From contig JAEURR010000009.1 in the NCBI GenBank assembly GCA_016788115.1, positions 1 through 64,000 on the forward strand: a DNA stretch of 64,000 bases. Reading direction: 5' to 3'. A program made the translations under genes and the position numbers. This document shows positions 26,841-34,937 of the stretch, piece after piece (position 1 is the first letter of the stretch; each line of letters begins with the position of its first letter). The DNA comes from Chthonomonas sp. GTDB lineage: Bacteria > Armatimonadota > Fimbriimonadia > Fimbriimonadales > Fimbriimonadaceae. The notes beneath the pieces are model-generated. The model worked only from the letters and a program-made list of their open reading frames with translations. It had not been told where the DNA came from and ran no database searches.

Positions 26841-28180
26841 CTCGGTTTCTTTGGCGGAGGCGTCACGGGCTGGGGCGCAGGCTTTGGTTCCTCGACCACC
26901 GGTTGAGGTTCTGTTTTGGCCTCAATCGCCACGGGCTCCGGGCGCGCAGTGGTCATCTCCTGCAGCTTCGAGACGACGTCAATTCCGAACATTTGCTTGA
27001 GCTGTTCGTTGAGCACCATCAGCCGTGCCGGGTCCATGCTCCCTCCGGCCGAGGCTCCCTTCGAGTCGATGAGCGTCACCTGGTTAATCTTCGCCGGGCT
27101 TATCGAGCTGGTGACCTGGGCAATCACCGACTCCAGCTTTTGCAGGATGAAGATGTCGCGTGCGTTGTCGCCAGCATCGGACCAACTCTTGGCCAGGCTG
27201 CGGAGTGCTCCCGCCCGTGCCTTGCCGTCTTCGATGATGGGAGCGACCTTGGCGCGGGCCTCCTGCTCCATCGCTTCGCATCGAGCCTTGGCGGGCTGTA
27301 CGACGTCGGCGTCCAATTGCAATCGGACCGGCTCCAAGCGCGCCTTCTGCACTTCGAGTTCGGCGCGCGCCTTGGCGACTTGGGCCTTCACCACCGCTTG
27401 CTCTTCAGCGACGACGGCAGCGCGGCGGGTAAGGGCGTCGGTGACCATCTTGGTCGCCTCGGCCTTGGCCACGCTCGTTTGCGCCAGGATCTGAGTCTGC
27501 ACCTCTTGTTGCATGTTCTCGGCGACGCGTACCTTGGCGTCAGCACCCGCGATCGCTTCTGCGGTCCTGGAGCTGGAGTCCAGCTCGGCGTTGCGGACGC
27601 GGCCGATGCTGTCCAAGTACTTCATGTCGTCTGTAATGGTCTGAATTTTGAGCGTATCGACGACGAGCCCGAGGGAGGTCATGTCTTGCTCAACTTCCTG
27701 CACCAGTTTCTCAGCGAAGAGATTGCGGTCCTCGTTCAATTGCTCGGGGGTCAGCGTCGCGAGGACGCCACGCAGCGAACCTTCGAGCGTCGCCCGGGCG
27801 ATCTGCATGACCTCGATGCGACTCTTGCCCAGAAATCGCTCGATGGCGTTGTTCAACACGGGTTCGTGGCCCGCGATCTTGACGTTGGCGACGCCGTGGA
27901 CATTGAGCGGAATGCCGCCGCGTGCATACGCGTTTTGGGCCTGGAGCTCGATGATCATGTTGGTCAGATCCAGCATGTCCACGCGCTCGATGAACGGGCG
28001 GCGTAGTCCGCGACCGCCCTTGATCAAGCGGTAGCCGACGGTGCGAGTTCCCACTCGGGTTCGTGACCCAGAGAAGATCAGTACTTGGTTGGGTTGGCAG
28101 AGGTAGATCAGACTCTTGAGGCTGAGAAGCAGGATGACGAGCATCATCCCGACAAAGCCAATCACGATGGGGAAGATCAT
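26837..28180 (-). CDS. Flotillin-like SPFH-domain membrane protein, copy B
   Basis: The 447-residue protein has an N-terminal membrane anchor (residues 1-27), an SPFH/Band-7 domain (VLIFSGSRTRVGTRTVGYRL and on to residue 200), and a long Ala/Glu/Lys coiled coil (residues 200-330) typical of flotillins. A Pro-rich tail follows (PQPVVEEPKPAPQPVTPPP). Flotillins form scaffolds in membrane microdomains. It is the last gene of an NfeD-flotillin-flotillin operon and overlaps the upstream flotillin gene by 4 nt. It is about 40% similar in feel to the upstream copy across SPFH, so the pair looks like an ancient duplication. Confidence 0.92.
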   Translation of the reverse strand: MIFPIVIGFVGMMLVILLLSLKSLIYLCQPNQVLIFSGSRTRVGTRTVGYRLIKGGRGLRRPFIERVDMLDLTNMIIELQAQNAYARGGIPLNVHGVANVKIAGHEPVLNNAIERFLGKSRIEVMQIARATLEGSLRGVLATLTPEQLNEDRNLFAEKLVQEVEQDMTSLGLVVDTLKIQTITDDMKYLDSIGRVRNAELDSSSRTAEAIAGADAKVRVAENMQQEVQTQILAQTSVAKAEATKMVTDALTRRAAVVAEEQAVVKAQVAKARAELEVQKARLEPVRLQLDADVVQPAKARCEAMEQEARAKVAPIIEDGKARAGALRSLAKSWSDAGDNARDIFILQKLESVIAQVTSSISPAKINQVTLIDSKGASAGGSMDPARLMVLNEQLKQMFGIDVVSKLQEMTTARPEPVAIEAKTEPQPVVEEPKPAPQPVTPPPKKPS

Positions 28181-29484
28181 CGATTCGCTCCTTTGGGTTC
28201 GCCGTGGACAGACTTCAGCACGTCCACTCCAGTGGCGACCTGGACAGCATCGAACATTGATGCGAGGATAGCGGGGTAAGCCGCAACATAATTGCGCAGG
28301 GTCTGGCCATCACCGCTGTCGATGAGGTTGACGCCTTCGATCTGAATCTTCTGCACGCCCTTTGCGGCGGCAGCGAGGATGGGCTCCAGATTCTCGATCA
28401 GCTGAATTTGACGGGCGTTTTCTCCTGCCTCCTTCCACGCCTCGTTCATGATCTGGAGCGCTTGGCTCACTGCCTGACCCCGCTCGCGAAGGATGGCCGC
28501 CTCGCCGCGAGCGCGATACTCTTCGGCTTGGCGCTGGGCCTCGGCGGGCAGCACGGTGTCCACTTGCAAGCGGATCGCCTCAAGCTCAGCGCGGAGCCCT
28601 TGAAGTTCTTGTTCGGCCTTGGCCCGCGCCTCGCGTGCAGCGGCCAGAGTCTTTTCTTCCTCGACCTTAACGCTAGCGTCTAGTTCGGCGAGCGTCGTCC
28701 GCAGCTCGTTTTTCAAGCTGAAGACCATTGCTTCCATGTCCGCCTTGGTCTGATCCGCGCGGCCGACGTTCTCGGCAATCGATTGCTCGGCCTTGCGACG
28801 CATGTCCGATTCGGCCATCTCGGCCGACCGGACGACGTTTGCGATGGCAGCGCGACCAATCGCATCCAGGTACCCGACCTCGTCGCTGACGTGAAGGATC
28901 TTTAGCGTATCGAGGTGCATGCCAAGCTTGCGGAGATCCTCCTCAGTCTCGGTTGCGAGGGCATCCGCGAAGGTGAGGCGGTCCTCGTTAACCTGCTCGG
29001 GCGTGAGGCGGGCGACAACGCCGCGGAGGTGCCCCTCGAGGGTCTCTTTGGCGACGCGGCGAACCTCTTCAAGATCTCGGTTCAGGAACCGCTCGATGGC
29101 ATTGGCGATGACCGTCTCGTCCGAGCTGATCTTCACGTTTGCCATCGCCTCGACGTTCATGGCGATGCCTCCGCTGGAGTAGGCGTTTCGAATCTGTATC
29201 GGTACCTCCATCGTCGTGAGCGTCATCTTGGAGACGCTCTGGAAGAACGGAATGGTAAGGGCTCGGCCGCCCATGACCGTTCGGAACCCGCGGGTCCGGC
29301 CGTCGGCCGTTCGCGATCCGGACTGTCCTGAGACGATCAGGACCTCGTTCGGCGGGCAGATCTTGAGGAACGTCGCGACGAACCACGCAATGCCGATGAG
29401 CACCGCGAGGCAGATCACCGCCCCAATGACAATCATCATTGAAGTCGGCCCAAGGCCCTTCAGAAAGTCGAGTATTTGGTTCAT
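28177..29484 (-). CDS. Flotillin-like SPFH-domain membrane protein, copy A
   Basis: The 435-residue protein has an N-terminal transmembrane helix (about residues 17-39), the SPFH domain (EVLIVSGQSGSRTADGRTRG and on), a long coiled coil (residues 230-340) and a short C-terminal tail. It belongs to the same family as the gene downstream and shares blocks such as LEGHLRGVVARLTPEQVNED with LEGSLRGVLATLTPEQLNED. Such duplicated blocks support duplication. It overlaps the NfeD gene by 4 nt. The pair may form hetero-oligomers. Confidence 0.93.
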   Translation of the reverse strand: MNQILDFLKGLGPTSMMIVIGAVICLAVLIGIAWFVATFLKICPPNEVLIVSGQSGSRTADGRTRGFRTVMGGRALTIPFFQSVSKMTLTTMEVPIQIRNAYSSGGIAMNVEAMANVKISSDETVIANAIERFLNRDLEEVRRVAKETLEGHLRGVVARLTPEQVNEDRLTFADALATETEEDLRKLGMHLDTLKILHVSDEVGYLDAIGRAAIANVVRSAEMAESDMRRKAEQSIAENVGRADQTKADMEAMVFSLKNELRTTLAELDASVKVEEEKTLAAAREARAKAEQELQGLRAELEAIRLQVDTVLPAEAQRQAEEYRARGEAAILRERGQAVSQALQIMNEAWKEAGENARQIQLIENLEPILAAAAKGVQKIQIEGVNLIDSGDGQTLRNYVAAYPAILASMFDAVQVATGVDVLKSVHGEPKGANR

Positions 29485-30098
29485 TTCAGTTCATCCAAAA
29501 GGTCTTCCGTGCGTGAAATCTGGGCGGTCGATCCTTCAACTCCTACGACGACAACCTCTTCGCCGACTGCAAATTCGCCGTGGACCGGTGACTTAGCGAG
29601 CATATCGATGATGTCGCCCTTGACGGTGAGTCGAACCTTGCCGGGTTCGTCGCCACGGGGGGCAACAAGCACCTTGGCCAGCGATCCGACCATGTCGACT
29701 TCGTTGGCGGTGCTGTCGATCTGGCTTTTTCCGATGATCCGCACCGATAGTGCGGCAATCGTTCCAATGACGACGCCGATACTGCCAGCAACGATGGCGG
29801 TGAGCGGCTCGGCAGAGGCACGGAAAAGGGTCAGAAGGAGACCCAGCATGCCGAAGCTCGCCAAACCAAAGGTCCAGAAGCGCATGCTGAAGAAGGGAAG
29901 CCAGAAGTCATTGGCGGTGCCGTGCGAAAGGTGGCTGTCGTGGCCCGATGAATCCCCGTGATCGCCTGCATGGTGGTCCAAGCCGCTGTGCTCGAGCGCG
30001 CTATGGTCGGCGAGCCCCCCGAGGGCGCTAGCCAAAACCACACCTCCCGCCACGATTGCGCAGACCAAGTAGATTGTCAACATGCTCACTGCAGTCAT
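29481..30098 (-). CDS. NfeD-family membrane protein with a His/Asp-rich loop
   Basis: The 205-residue protein has an N-terminal transmembrane helix (about 7-26), a hydrophilic loop with eight His and five Asp between residues 31 and 62, two further hydrophobic helices (about 72-120), and a C-terminal OB-fold domain of NfeD type (VGSLAKVLVAPRGDEPGKVRLTV is the start of it). NfeD proteins accompany flotillins in many bacteria, as in the yuaF-yuaG operon. It heads the operon and is followed by two flotillins with 4-nt overlaps. It most likely organises membrane domains; the loop may bind metals. Confidence 0.85.
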   Translation of the reverse strand: MTAVSMLTIYLVCAIVAGGVVLASALGGLADHSALEHSGLDHHAGDHGDSSGHDSHLSHGTANDFWLPFFSMRFWTFGLASFGMLGLLLTLFRASAEPLTAIVAGSIGVVIGTIAALSVRIIGKSQIDSTANEVDMVGSLAKVLVAPRGDEPGKVRLTVKGDIIDMLAKSPVHGEFAVGEEVVVVGVEGSTAQISRTEDLLDELK

Positions 30099-30111
30099 AT
30101 CCTAAAACGAG

Positions 30112-30142
30112 AAATCCCCGCATGCGCGTTGCACGCGGGGAT
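30112..30142 (-). terminator. Terminator after rplB
   Basis: ATCCCCGC (30114-30121) pairs with GCGGGGAT (30135-30142). On the minus strand the hairpin is followed by TTTCTCGTTTT. It separates rplB from the NfeD-flotillin operon and ends the short rplC-D-W-B cluster. Confidence 0.75.
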
Positions 30143-30166
30143 AACTGATTGTTGATTTGGCAGCGT

Positions 30167-30997
30167 TTACTTGGCGCGTCGTCGAACGATGAACCGGTCG
30201 GTTCGCTTGTTCTTTCGAGTTCGGCGACCAATCGCCTTGTTGCCCCATCGGTCGACCGGGCCCTTCTTGCGGCCGATCGGCGACTTGGCTTCACCACCAC
30301 CGTGGGGGTGATCCCGTGGCGACTTAACGACACCGCGGACGTGCGGCTTGCGACCCAGGCCGCGGTTTTTACCCGCTTTACCCTTCTGCTCGTTCTCGTG
30401 CTCCGAGTTGCCGACTTCACCGACGGTGGCGCGGCAGGTGTTGTGCACCATGCGCATTTCGTTGCTGGGCAGTCGGAGGGTCACGTAGCTACCTTCCTTG
30501 GCCATGACCTGTGCGGCGGCACCGGCGCTGCGGACCATCTGGCCACCGCGACCGGGCTGCAGCTCGATGTTGTGCACGAGCGTTCCCAGCGGGATGTCCT
30601 TCAGGGCCAGCGTGTGGCCGGGCAGAATGTCCGCGCCTTCGCCGCTGCGAATCTTGGTGCCAACTTCGACGCCCTTCGGCGCAAGAATGTACCGTTTTTC
30701 GGTGTCGGCGTATTCGACGAGGGCGATTCGGCAGGTGCGGTTTGGATCGTACTCAATGGCGATCACGTTCGCATCCATTCCGTCCTTCTGGCGCTTGAAG
30801 TCGATAATTCGATATCGGCGCTTGTTACCACCGCCCTTGTTAAACGACGTGATGCGACCATAGTGGTTGCGTCCGCCGCTCTTCTTGAGCGCAGAAGTAA
30901 GGCTCTTCTCCGGTTTGCCCTTTGTGATTTCCGAGTACGTCGAGCTAATTGCGTGACGACGTCCCGGGGATGTGGGTTTATGACGCTTGACTGGCAT
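30167..30997 (-). CDS. rplB: 50S ribosomal protein L2
   Basis: The 276-residue protein is a universal 23S rRNA-binding protein near the peptidyl transferase centre. It starts [18 protein letters not shown], carries [19 protein letters not shown], and has the conserved C-terminal motif [17 protein letters not shown] [17 protein letters not shown]. Length is typical. It begins 3 nt after rplW. It is normally followed by rpsS, but here a terminator follows. Confidence 0.98.
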   Translation of the reverse strand: MPVKRHKPTSPGRRHAISSTYSEITKGKPEKSLTSALKKSGGRNHYGRITSFNKGGGNKRRYRIIDFKRQKDGMDANVIAIEYDPNRTCRIALVEYADTEKRYILAPKGVEVGTKIRSGEGADILPGHTLALKDIPLGTLVHNIELQPGRGGQMVRSAGAAAQVMAKEGSYVTLRLPSNEMRMVHNTCRATVGEVGNSEHENEQKGKAGKNRGLGRKPHVRGVVKSPRDHPHGGGEAKSPIGRKKGPVDRWGNKAIGRRTRKNKRTDRFIVRRRAK

Positions 30998-31000
30998 GGG

Positions 31001-31348
31001 TTAGACTCCGTAATCCTCGAGCATCTGGCCCTTTGCAAGTGTAATGATCGCCTTCTTCCAATCCGGGGTCTTGCCCGGTGTGCGCGAGTTCACGCGCTTG
31101 CGCTTACCGCGGACGGTGATGGTATGTACCTTCTCGACCACGATCGCGGCGTCCTTCTTGCTTTTGCCAGCGTTGTAGATGGCTTCGATGGCACGCTTGA
31201 TTTCCACCTTGTTAGCGTCCTTCAAAACCTCAAACGTATATTTTCGCTGCACTTCCTCGGCGGGCTTGTTTGGATCTCCGTAGCTCAGAGAGACCGTGCG
31301 TTCCGAGATGTGCGGGCGAATAATGATCACGTGTGGACTTCGTGTCAT
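31001..31348 (-). CDS. rplW: 50S ribosomal protein L23
   Basis: The 115-residue protein lies at the peptide exit tunnel and docks trigger factor and SRP. It begins MTRSPHVIIIRPHISERTVS and contains KYTFEVLKDANKVEIKRAIE, which is the L23 core, and RVNSRTPGKTPDWKKAIITL near the end. It is slightly longer than the common 95-100 residues because of an extended loop. The start overlaps rplD by 4 nt. Confidence 0.97.
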   Translation of the reverse strand: MTRSPHVIIIRPHISERTVSLSYGDPNKPAEEVQRKYTFEVLKDANKVEIKRAIEAIYNAGKSKKDAAIVVEKVHTITVRGKRKRVNSRTPGKTPDWKKAIITLAKGQMLEDYGV

Positions 31349-32070
31349 GCCCAGACCTCCTCCATCGCCTTCAGCGCGTCTTGCGCGATGACGATCTTGT
31401 GCGCGACCAGCAGGTCACGCGTCGAGAAAGCAACCGACTTTGCCGGGGCGGCTTCGACCTTCTTCTTGGCCTTTGCCTTAGGCGCCTCTTCGCTGTCTGC
31501 CTCGGGCTCGGCCACCACGGTTTTCACCGGAGCAGTGCGAACTTCGACGCCCGGAAGGTTTCGGAAGCTTCGATACGTTAAGTCGTCGTAAGCGGGGAGG
31601 ATCACCAGGACACGTCGCGTGGACTCAGCACCGACCGACTTGAGCAGTTCGGTCGCCGACTTGGTCTTTGCTTCGGTGAAGAGGATCTTCTCAGCCACCA
31701 GCACGTTACCAGCCGCGACCTGCGCGTTGAAGGCTCCCAGGATCGCCGCGCGGCGCTCCTTTTTGTTCATCTTCTTGCTGTAATCGCGTGGGGTGATTGC
31801 GAGCGCCATACCACCGTGGGCATAGTGCGGGGCGCGAATCGTGCCCTGACGTGCGTTACCGGTCTTCTTCTGCTTGTACGGCTTGCGACCGCCGCCGCGA
31901 ACTTCGCTGCGGGTCTTGGTCTTTTGCGTACCTTGGCGGCTGTTGGCCTCTTCCGAGACAACCGCTCGGTGAAGCACCGACATGGCAGGTTCGGCTTCGA
32001 CGATAATCTTTGGCAGGCTGACCTTACCGACGGCCTTGCCCTTCAAATCCTTGACTTCGAGCGTTGCCAT
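31345..32070 (-). CDS. rplD: 50S ribosomal protein L4
   Basis: The 241-residue protein has the L4 core: the tunnel loop region (KTKTRSEVRGGGRKPYKQKK), GTIRAPHYAHGGMALAI, and the globular part ending with a dehydrated helix. Compared with 205-210 residues in E. coli it carries an acidic/Ala-rich insertion near residues 190-215 (EPEADSEEAPKAKAKKKVE). L4 often autoregulates the S10 operon. It overlaps rplC by 1 nt (TAATG) and rplW by 4 nt. Confidence 0.97.
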   Translation of the reverse strand: MATLEVKDLKGKAVGKVSLPKIIVEAEPAMSVLHRAVVSEEANSRQGTQKTKTRSEVRGGGRKPYKQKKTGNARQGTIRAPHYAHGGMALAITPRDYSKKMNKKERRAAILGAFNAQVAAGNVLVAEKILFTEAKTKSATELLKSVGAESTRRVLVILPAYDDLTYRSFRNLPGVEVRTAPVKTVVAEPEADSEEAPKAKAKKKVEAAPAKSVAFSTRDLLVAHKIVIAQDALKAMEEVWA

Positions 32071-32696
32071 TATTTCACCACCTTGTTCAGGGTCACGAGA
32101 CCACCGTTCGGTCCTGGCACGCTGCCGTCAACAAGCACGAGTCCGCGCTCTGCGTCGATCTTGACGATCTTCAGACCCTTCTGGGTGACCGTGTCGCCGC
32201 CCATGCGACCGGGCTTGCGGGTGCCCTTGAAGACACGCTGCGGACCGGTTGCACCGCTCGAGAGCGGTCGGCGGTGGGTCATGTAACCGTGGGTCATGTG
32301 CTGGCCCTTAAATCCATAGCGCTTGACGCCGCCTTGGAAACCGCGGCCCTTGCTGATGCCGGTCACGGTGATGTTCTGGCCCTCGTCGAGGACCTCCACA
32401 CCAATCGACTGACCCAGCTCGAACGCATCGGTCTTCTCGACGCGAAACTCGCGCAGATGGCGAAGGTTCTTACCAACGCCTGACTTCTTCAGGTGACCAA
32501 ATTTGGGGAACGTCAGATGCTTATCGCTCTGATCGCCGTAGCCGACTTGGACTGCTGCATAGCCGTCCTTGTCCACTGTTTTGAGTTGCGTGACGAACAC
32601 TGGACCGCACTGGATCACCGTTACCGGGATCGCTCGGCCCTCTTCATCGAAGATGTTCGTCATGCCAATTTTTGTTCCGAGTATTCCCGGGAGCAT
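32070..32696 (-). CDS. rplC: 50S ribosomal protein L3
   Basis: The 208-residue protein binds the 3' end of 23S rRNA. It has GILGTKIGMTNIFDEEGRAI at the start, the central loop (GFQGGVKRYGFKGQHMTHG) and the C-terminal block SVPGPNGGLV. A strong Shine-Dalgarno (ATAGGAGGCAGTC) precedes ATG. It opens an rplC-D-W-B cluster; rpsJ, which normally precedes it, is 26 kb away. Confidence 0.98.
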   Translation of the reverse strand: MLPGILGTKIGMTNIFDEEGRAIPVTVIQCGPVFVTQLKTVDKDGYAAVQVGYGDQSDKHLTFPKFGHLKKSGVGKNLRHLREFRVEKTDAFELGQSIGVEVLDEGQNITVTGISKGRGFQGGVKRYGFKGQHMTHGYMTHRRPLSSGATGPQRVFKGTRKPGRMGGDTVTQKGLKIVKIDAERGLVLVDGSVPGPNGGLVTLNKVVK

Positions 32697-32786
32697 GACT
32701 GCCTCCTATCGTGTTTTAGATACGCTTCGTGCTCGCGACCGACTTCGAAAGTGCAGCGCCCACCAGGAGGTAAGGGATGCAAGAAA

Positions 32787-32863
32787 GCCGAACGCTAAGA
32801 AGCGTGTTGCCTCGGAGACTCCCCGAAGCAATTCGGGAGAATACCCGAGGCAGCCCGTTCGGC
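32787..32863 (-). terminator. Three-tier hairpin between the M42 gene and rplC
   Basis: GCCGAACG (32787-32794) pairs with CGTTCGGC (32856-32863); TGCCTCGG (32808-32815) pairs with CCGAGGCA (32845-32852); CTCCCCGAA pairs with TTCGGGAG inside. On the minus strand it follows the M42 stop codon, so it can act as its terminator, but it also forms a long leader structure upstream of rplC. Confidence 0.6.
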
Positions 32864-32873
32864 GCAACATGGG

Positions 32874-33947
32874 TTAACGGAGGCGTGGAGTGAAATCGGT
32901 ATCGGGGCGAACGCGTCGACAGTACGCCGCCATGAGTCGGGCACAGTCCTCCACATCGGTGATGGAAAGCAGTTCGCACGGCGTGTGCATGTACCGCAGC
33001 GCGACGCCAAGAATGCCGACGGCCATCCCGTCGCGGTTAAGCTGCATGGCGTTGCCGTCCGTTCCTGTCCCGCCGGGGGCCACATCCACCTGGTAGGGAA
33101 TCTTCTCGGCCGCGGCACCCTCGCGGATCATGTCGAAGACGATCGGGTTGGCATTCGCGCCGCGCATGACGCTCGGACCTTTACCGACGTCCAGTTGACC
33201 ATAACGCGTTTTGGTGAGCGTTGGCGAGTCTGTCGCGTGGTTGACGTCGACCGCAAGGCCGCTTTGGGGAGCGATGGCGTAACTGGAAGTCCGCGCCCCG
33301 CGGAGACCGATTTCTTCTTGGACGGTCGCGACGGCGTACACGCCGACACCCGGATCGAGGCCGCCGTCTTCTTTGAGCAGGCGCAGCGCCTCGGCGACGA
33401 TGAACGAACCCATTTTGTTGTCAAAACCCCGGGCGACGGCGCGATCTCCCAGCACATGCTGGAACTCCCACTGGTAGGTGGCCACATCTCCAAGCGATAC
33501 GATCGCCTCCGCCTCTTCGCGGTTACTCGCGCCGATGTCGATCCATAAATCCTTGATCTCCGGCTTCTTCTTGCGCTCTTCGTCGTCTAGGAGGTGGATC
33601 GCTTTTCGCCCAAGAACTCCGGTGATGCGCTCTTTGCCGTGGACCCAGACACGCTGACCGACGATAATCGTGGCGTCGTGGCCGCCGATCGTGCTGAAGT
33701 AAAGCATGCCCTCGTCGCTGATGTAGTGGACGATGAACCCGATCTCATCCATGTGCCCTGCAAGCATGATTTTCATCTCAGCCTGCGGGTTGAGGATGGC
33801 CATCACATTGCCATGCACGTCGGTGCGGAGTTCGTCGGCGAAGCCCTTGCAGTAGTTCCGATAGACCTCGGCAGCCCGCTCCTCGTAGCCGGAGGGGGAG
33901 GGAGTATTGACGATCTCCTTGAAAAATGTCAGCGATTCTGCACGCAT
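32874..33947 (-). CDS. M42-family aminopeptidase
   Basis: The 357-residue protein is a metallo-aminopeptidase of the deblocking-aminopeptidase or cellulase-M type. Zinc ligands and catalytic residues are visible in GHMDEIGFI (His and Asp), RGFDNKMG (bridging Asp), VQEEIGLRG (catalytic Glu pair), DVNHATD and the late MHTPCELL. Length is typical. No signal peptide is present, so it is cytoplasmic and may trim oligopeptides. It is the upstream neighbour of the ribosomal protein cluster but is separated from it by a strong hairpin. Confidence 0.95.
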   Translation of the reverse strand: MRAESLTFFKEIVNTPSPSGYEERAAEVYRNYCKGFADELRTDVHGNVMAILNPQAEMKIMLAGHMDEIGFIVHYISDEGMLYFSTIGGHDATIIVGQRVWVHGKERITGVLGRKAIHLLDDEERKKKPEIKDLWIDIGASNREEAEAIVSLGDVATYQWEFQHVLGDRAVARGFDNKMGSFIVAEALRLLKEDGGLDPGVGVYAVATVQEEIGLRGARTSSYAIAPQSGLAVDVNHATDSPTLTKTRYGQLDVGKGPSVMRGANANPIVFDMIREGAAAEKIPYQVDVAPGGTGTDGNAMQLNRDGMAVGILGVALRYMHTPCELLSITDVEDCARLMAAYCRRVRPDTDFTPRLR

Positions 33948-34094
33948 GAGGAAATGTTACACGCTTTGCGCTTCACAGGGTTCCTGCACTGTTTGTCCAC
34001 GTCCAACCGTGCCAAACGTCCCAATCGCGACAGGCTAACGGCCATAATCATGAGAACGTCCGTGCAATGTCGCACGTATATCCCAGGGAATCTT

Positions 34095-34928
34095 ATGAAA
34101 TCGATCCGAACTGCTTTTGTTCTCTTCACTGTCGCGACGGCCTTCATGGCGCACGCGGAAGACTCGTATAAGATTCGACGGACCCTAACGGAAGGTGCCG
34201 TTGAGAAGTACTCCTACAAAAACGTCTTTGACGCCAACATCGACCTGAGCAGCTTCGGTGCACCGAACATGAGCATGACGATGACGCAGTCGATGATCGC
34301 CACGATCACCTACGGCAAGGCGGATGCGACCAAGAAGACCACTCCGTTTGACATCAAGGTCACCGAGCACAAGCTTGACATGGAGCCCGCGATGCCCGGC
34401 GGCCCCGAGATCCCGACAGAGTTCTCGCTCTCGGGCGCTCTCAACGAACTGAACAGCGTCTCCGATATGAAGGCGGACGGGATGAACGAAACGGTGAAGA
34501 TGATGAGCGCGGGCGCACTGGACTCGCTGTCCAGCATCTTCGAGTTTCCCGAGGCTGAGATCAAGGTCGGCGAAACGTGGAAGAGCGTGAAGTCGAAGAA
34601 GAGCCTTGGTGGCGACACCGATGAAGACATCACGCACAAGCTGGTTGCGGCTGAAAAGCTCGACGGTGTGGACGTCCTCAAGATCGAGAGCAAGGGCAAG
34701 GTCACCGTTCGCAACGAGTCCGCAGAAGGCATGGGCATGGGCCCGATGAAGTCGACGACCGAAGTGACCGTGGACTCGATCACGTACCTCAACAAGGCGA
34801 CCGGTCAGATCGTCAAGACCGAAGCCAAGTCGGTCCCGATGAACATCCTGACTGACATGGGCGGGATGACGATTCCGATGAAGGGCACCTACACGACGCT
34901 TATGGAGCTCGTCAAGCCGAAGAGCTGA
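34095..34928 (+). CDS. Secreted protein with VGETW-motif domain
   Basis: The 277-residue product has a Sec signal (MKSIRTAFVLFTVATAFMAHA). Its body shares the motif FPEAEIKVGETWKS and a similar layout with the lipoprotein at 12986-14140, but it lacks the lipobox and linker. It is rich in Met, Thr and Lys. The function is unknown. The frame is open upstream into the M42 gene's antisense strand, but only the 34095 ATG gives a signal peptide, and GGGAATCTT before it is a plausible weak Shine-Dalgarno. Its terminator lies in the convergent gene. Confidence 0.85.
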   Translation: MKSIRTAFVLFTVATAFMAHAEDSYKIRRTLTEGAVEKYSYKNVFDANIDLSSFGAPNMSMTMTQSMIATITYGKADATKKTTPFDIKVTEHKLDMEPAMPGGPEIPTEFSLSGALNELNSVSDMKADGMNETVKMMSAGALDSLSSIFEFPEAEIKVGETWKSVKSKKSLGGDTDEDITHKLVAAEKLDGVDVLKIESKGKVTVRNESAEGMGMGPMKSTTEVTVDSITYLNKATGQIVKTEAKSVPMNILTDMGGMTIPMKGTYTTLMELVKPKS

Positions 34929-34937
34929 CGCCTAGCG

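Noticed and set aside
30149-31591. Long plus-strand open frame opposite rplB, rplW and rplD
   Set aside because: It crosses three ribosomal protein genes on the other strand, which no real gene would do.
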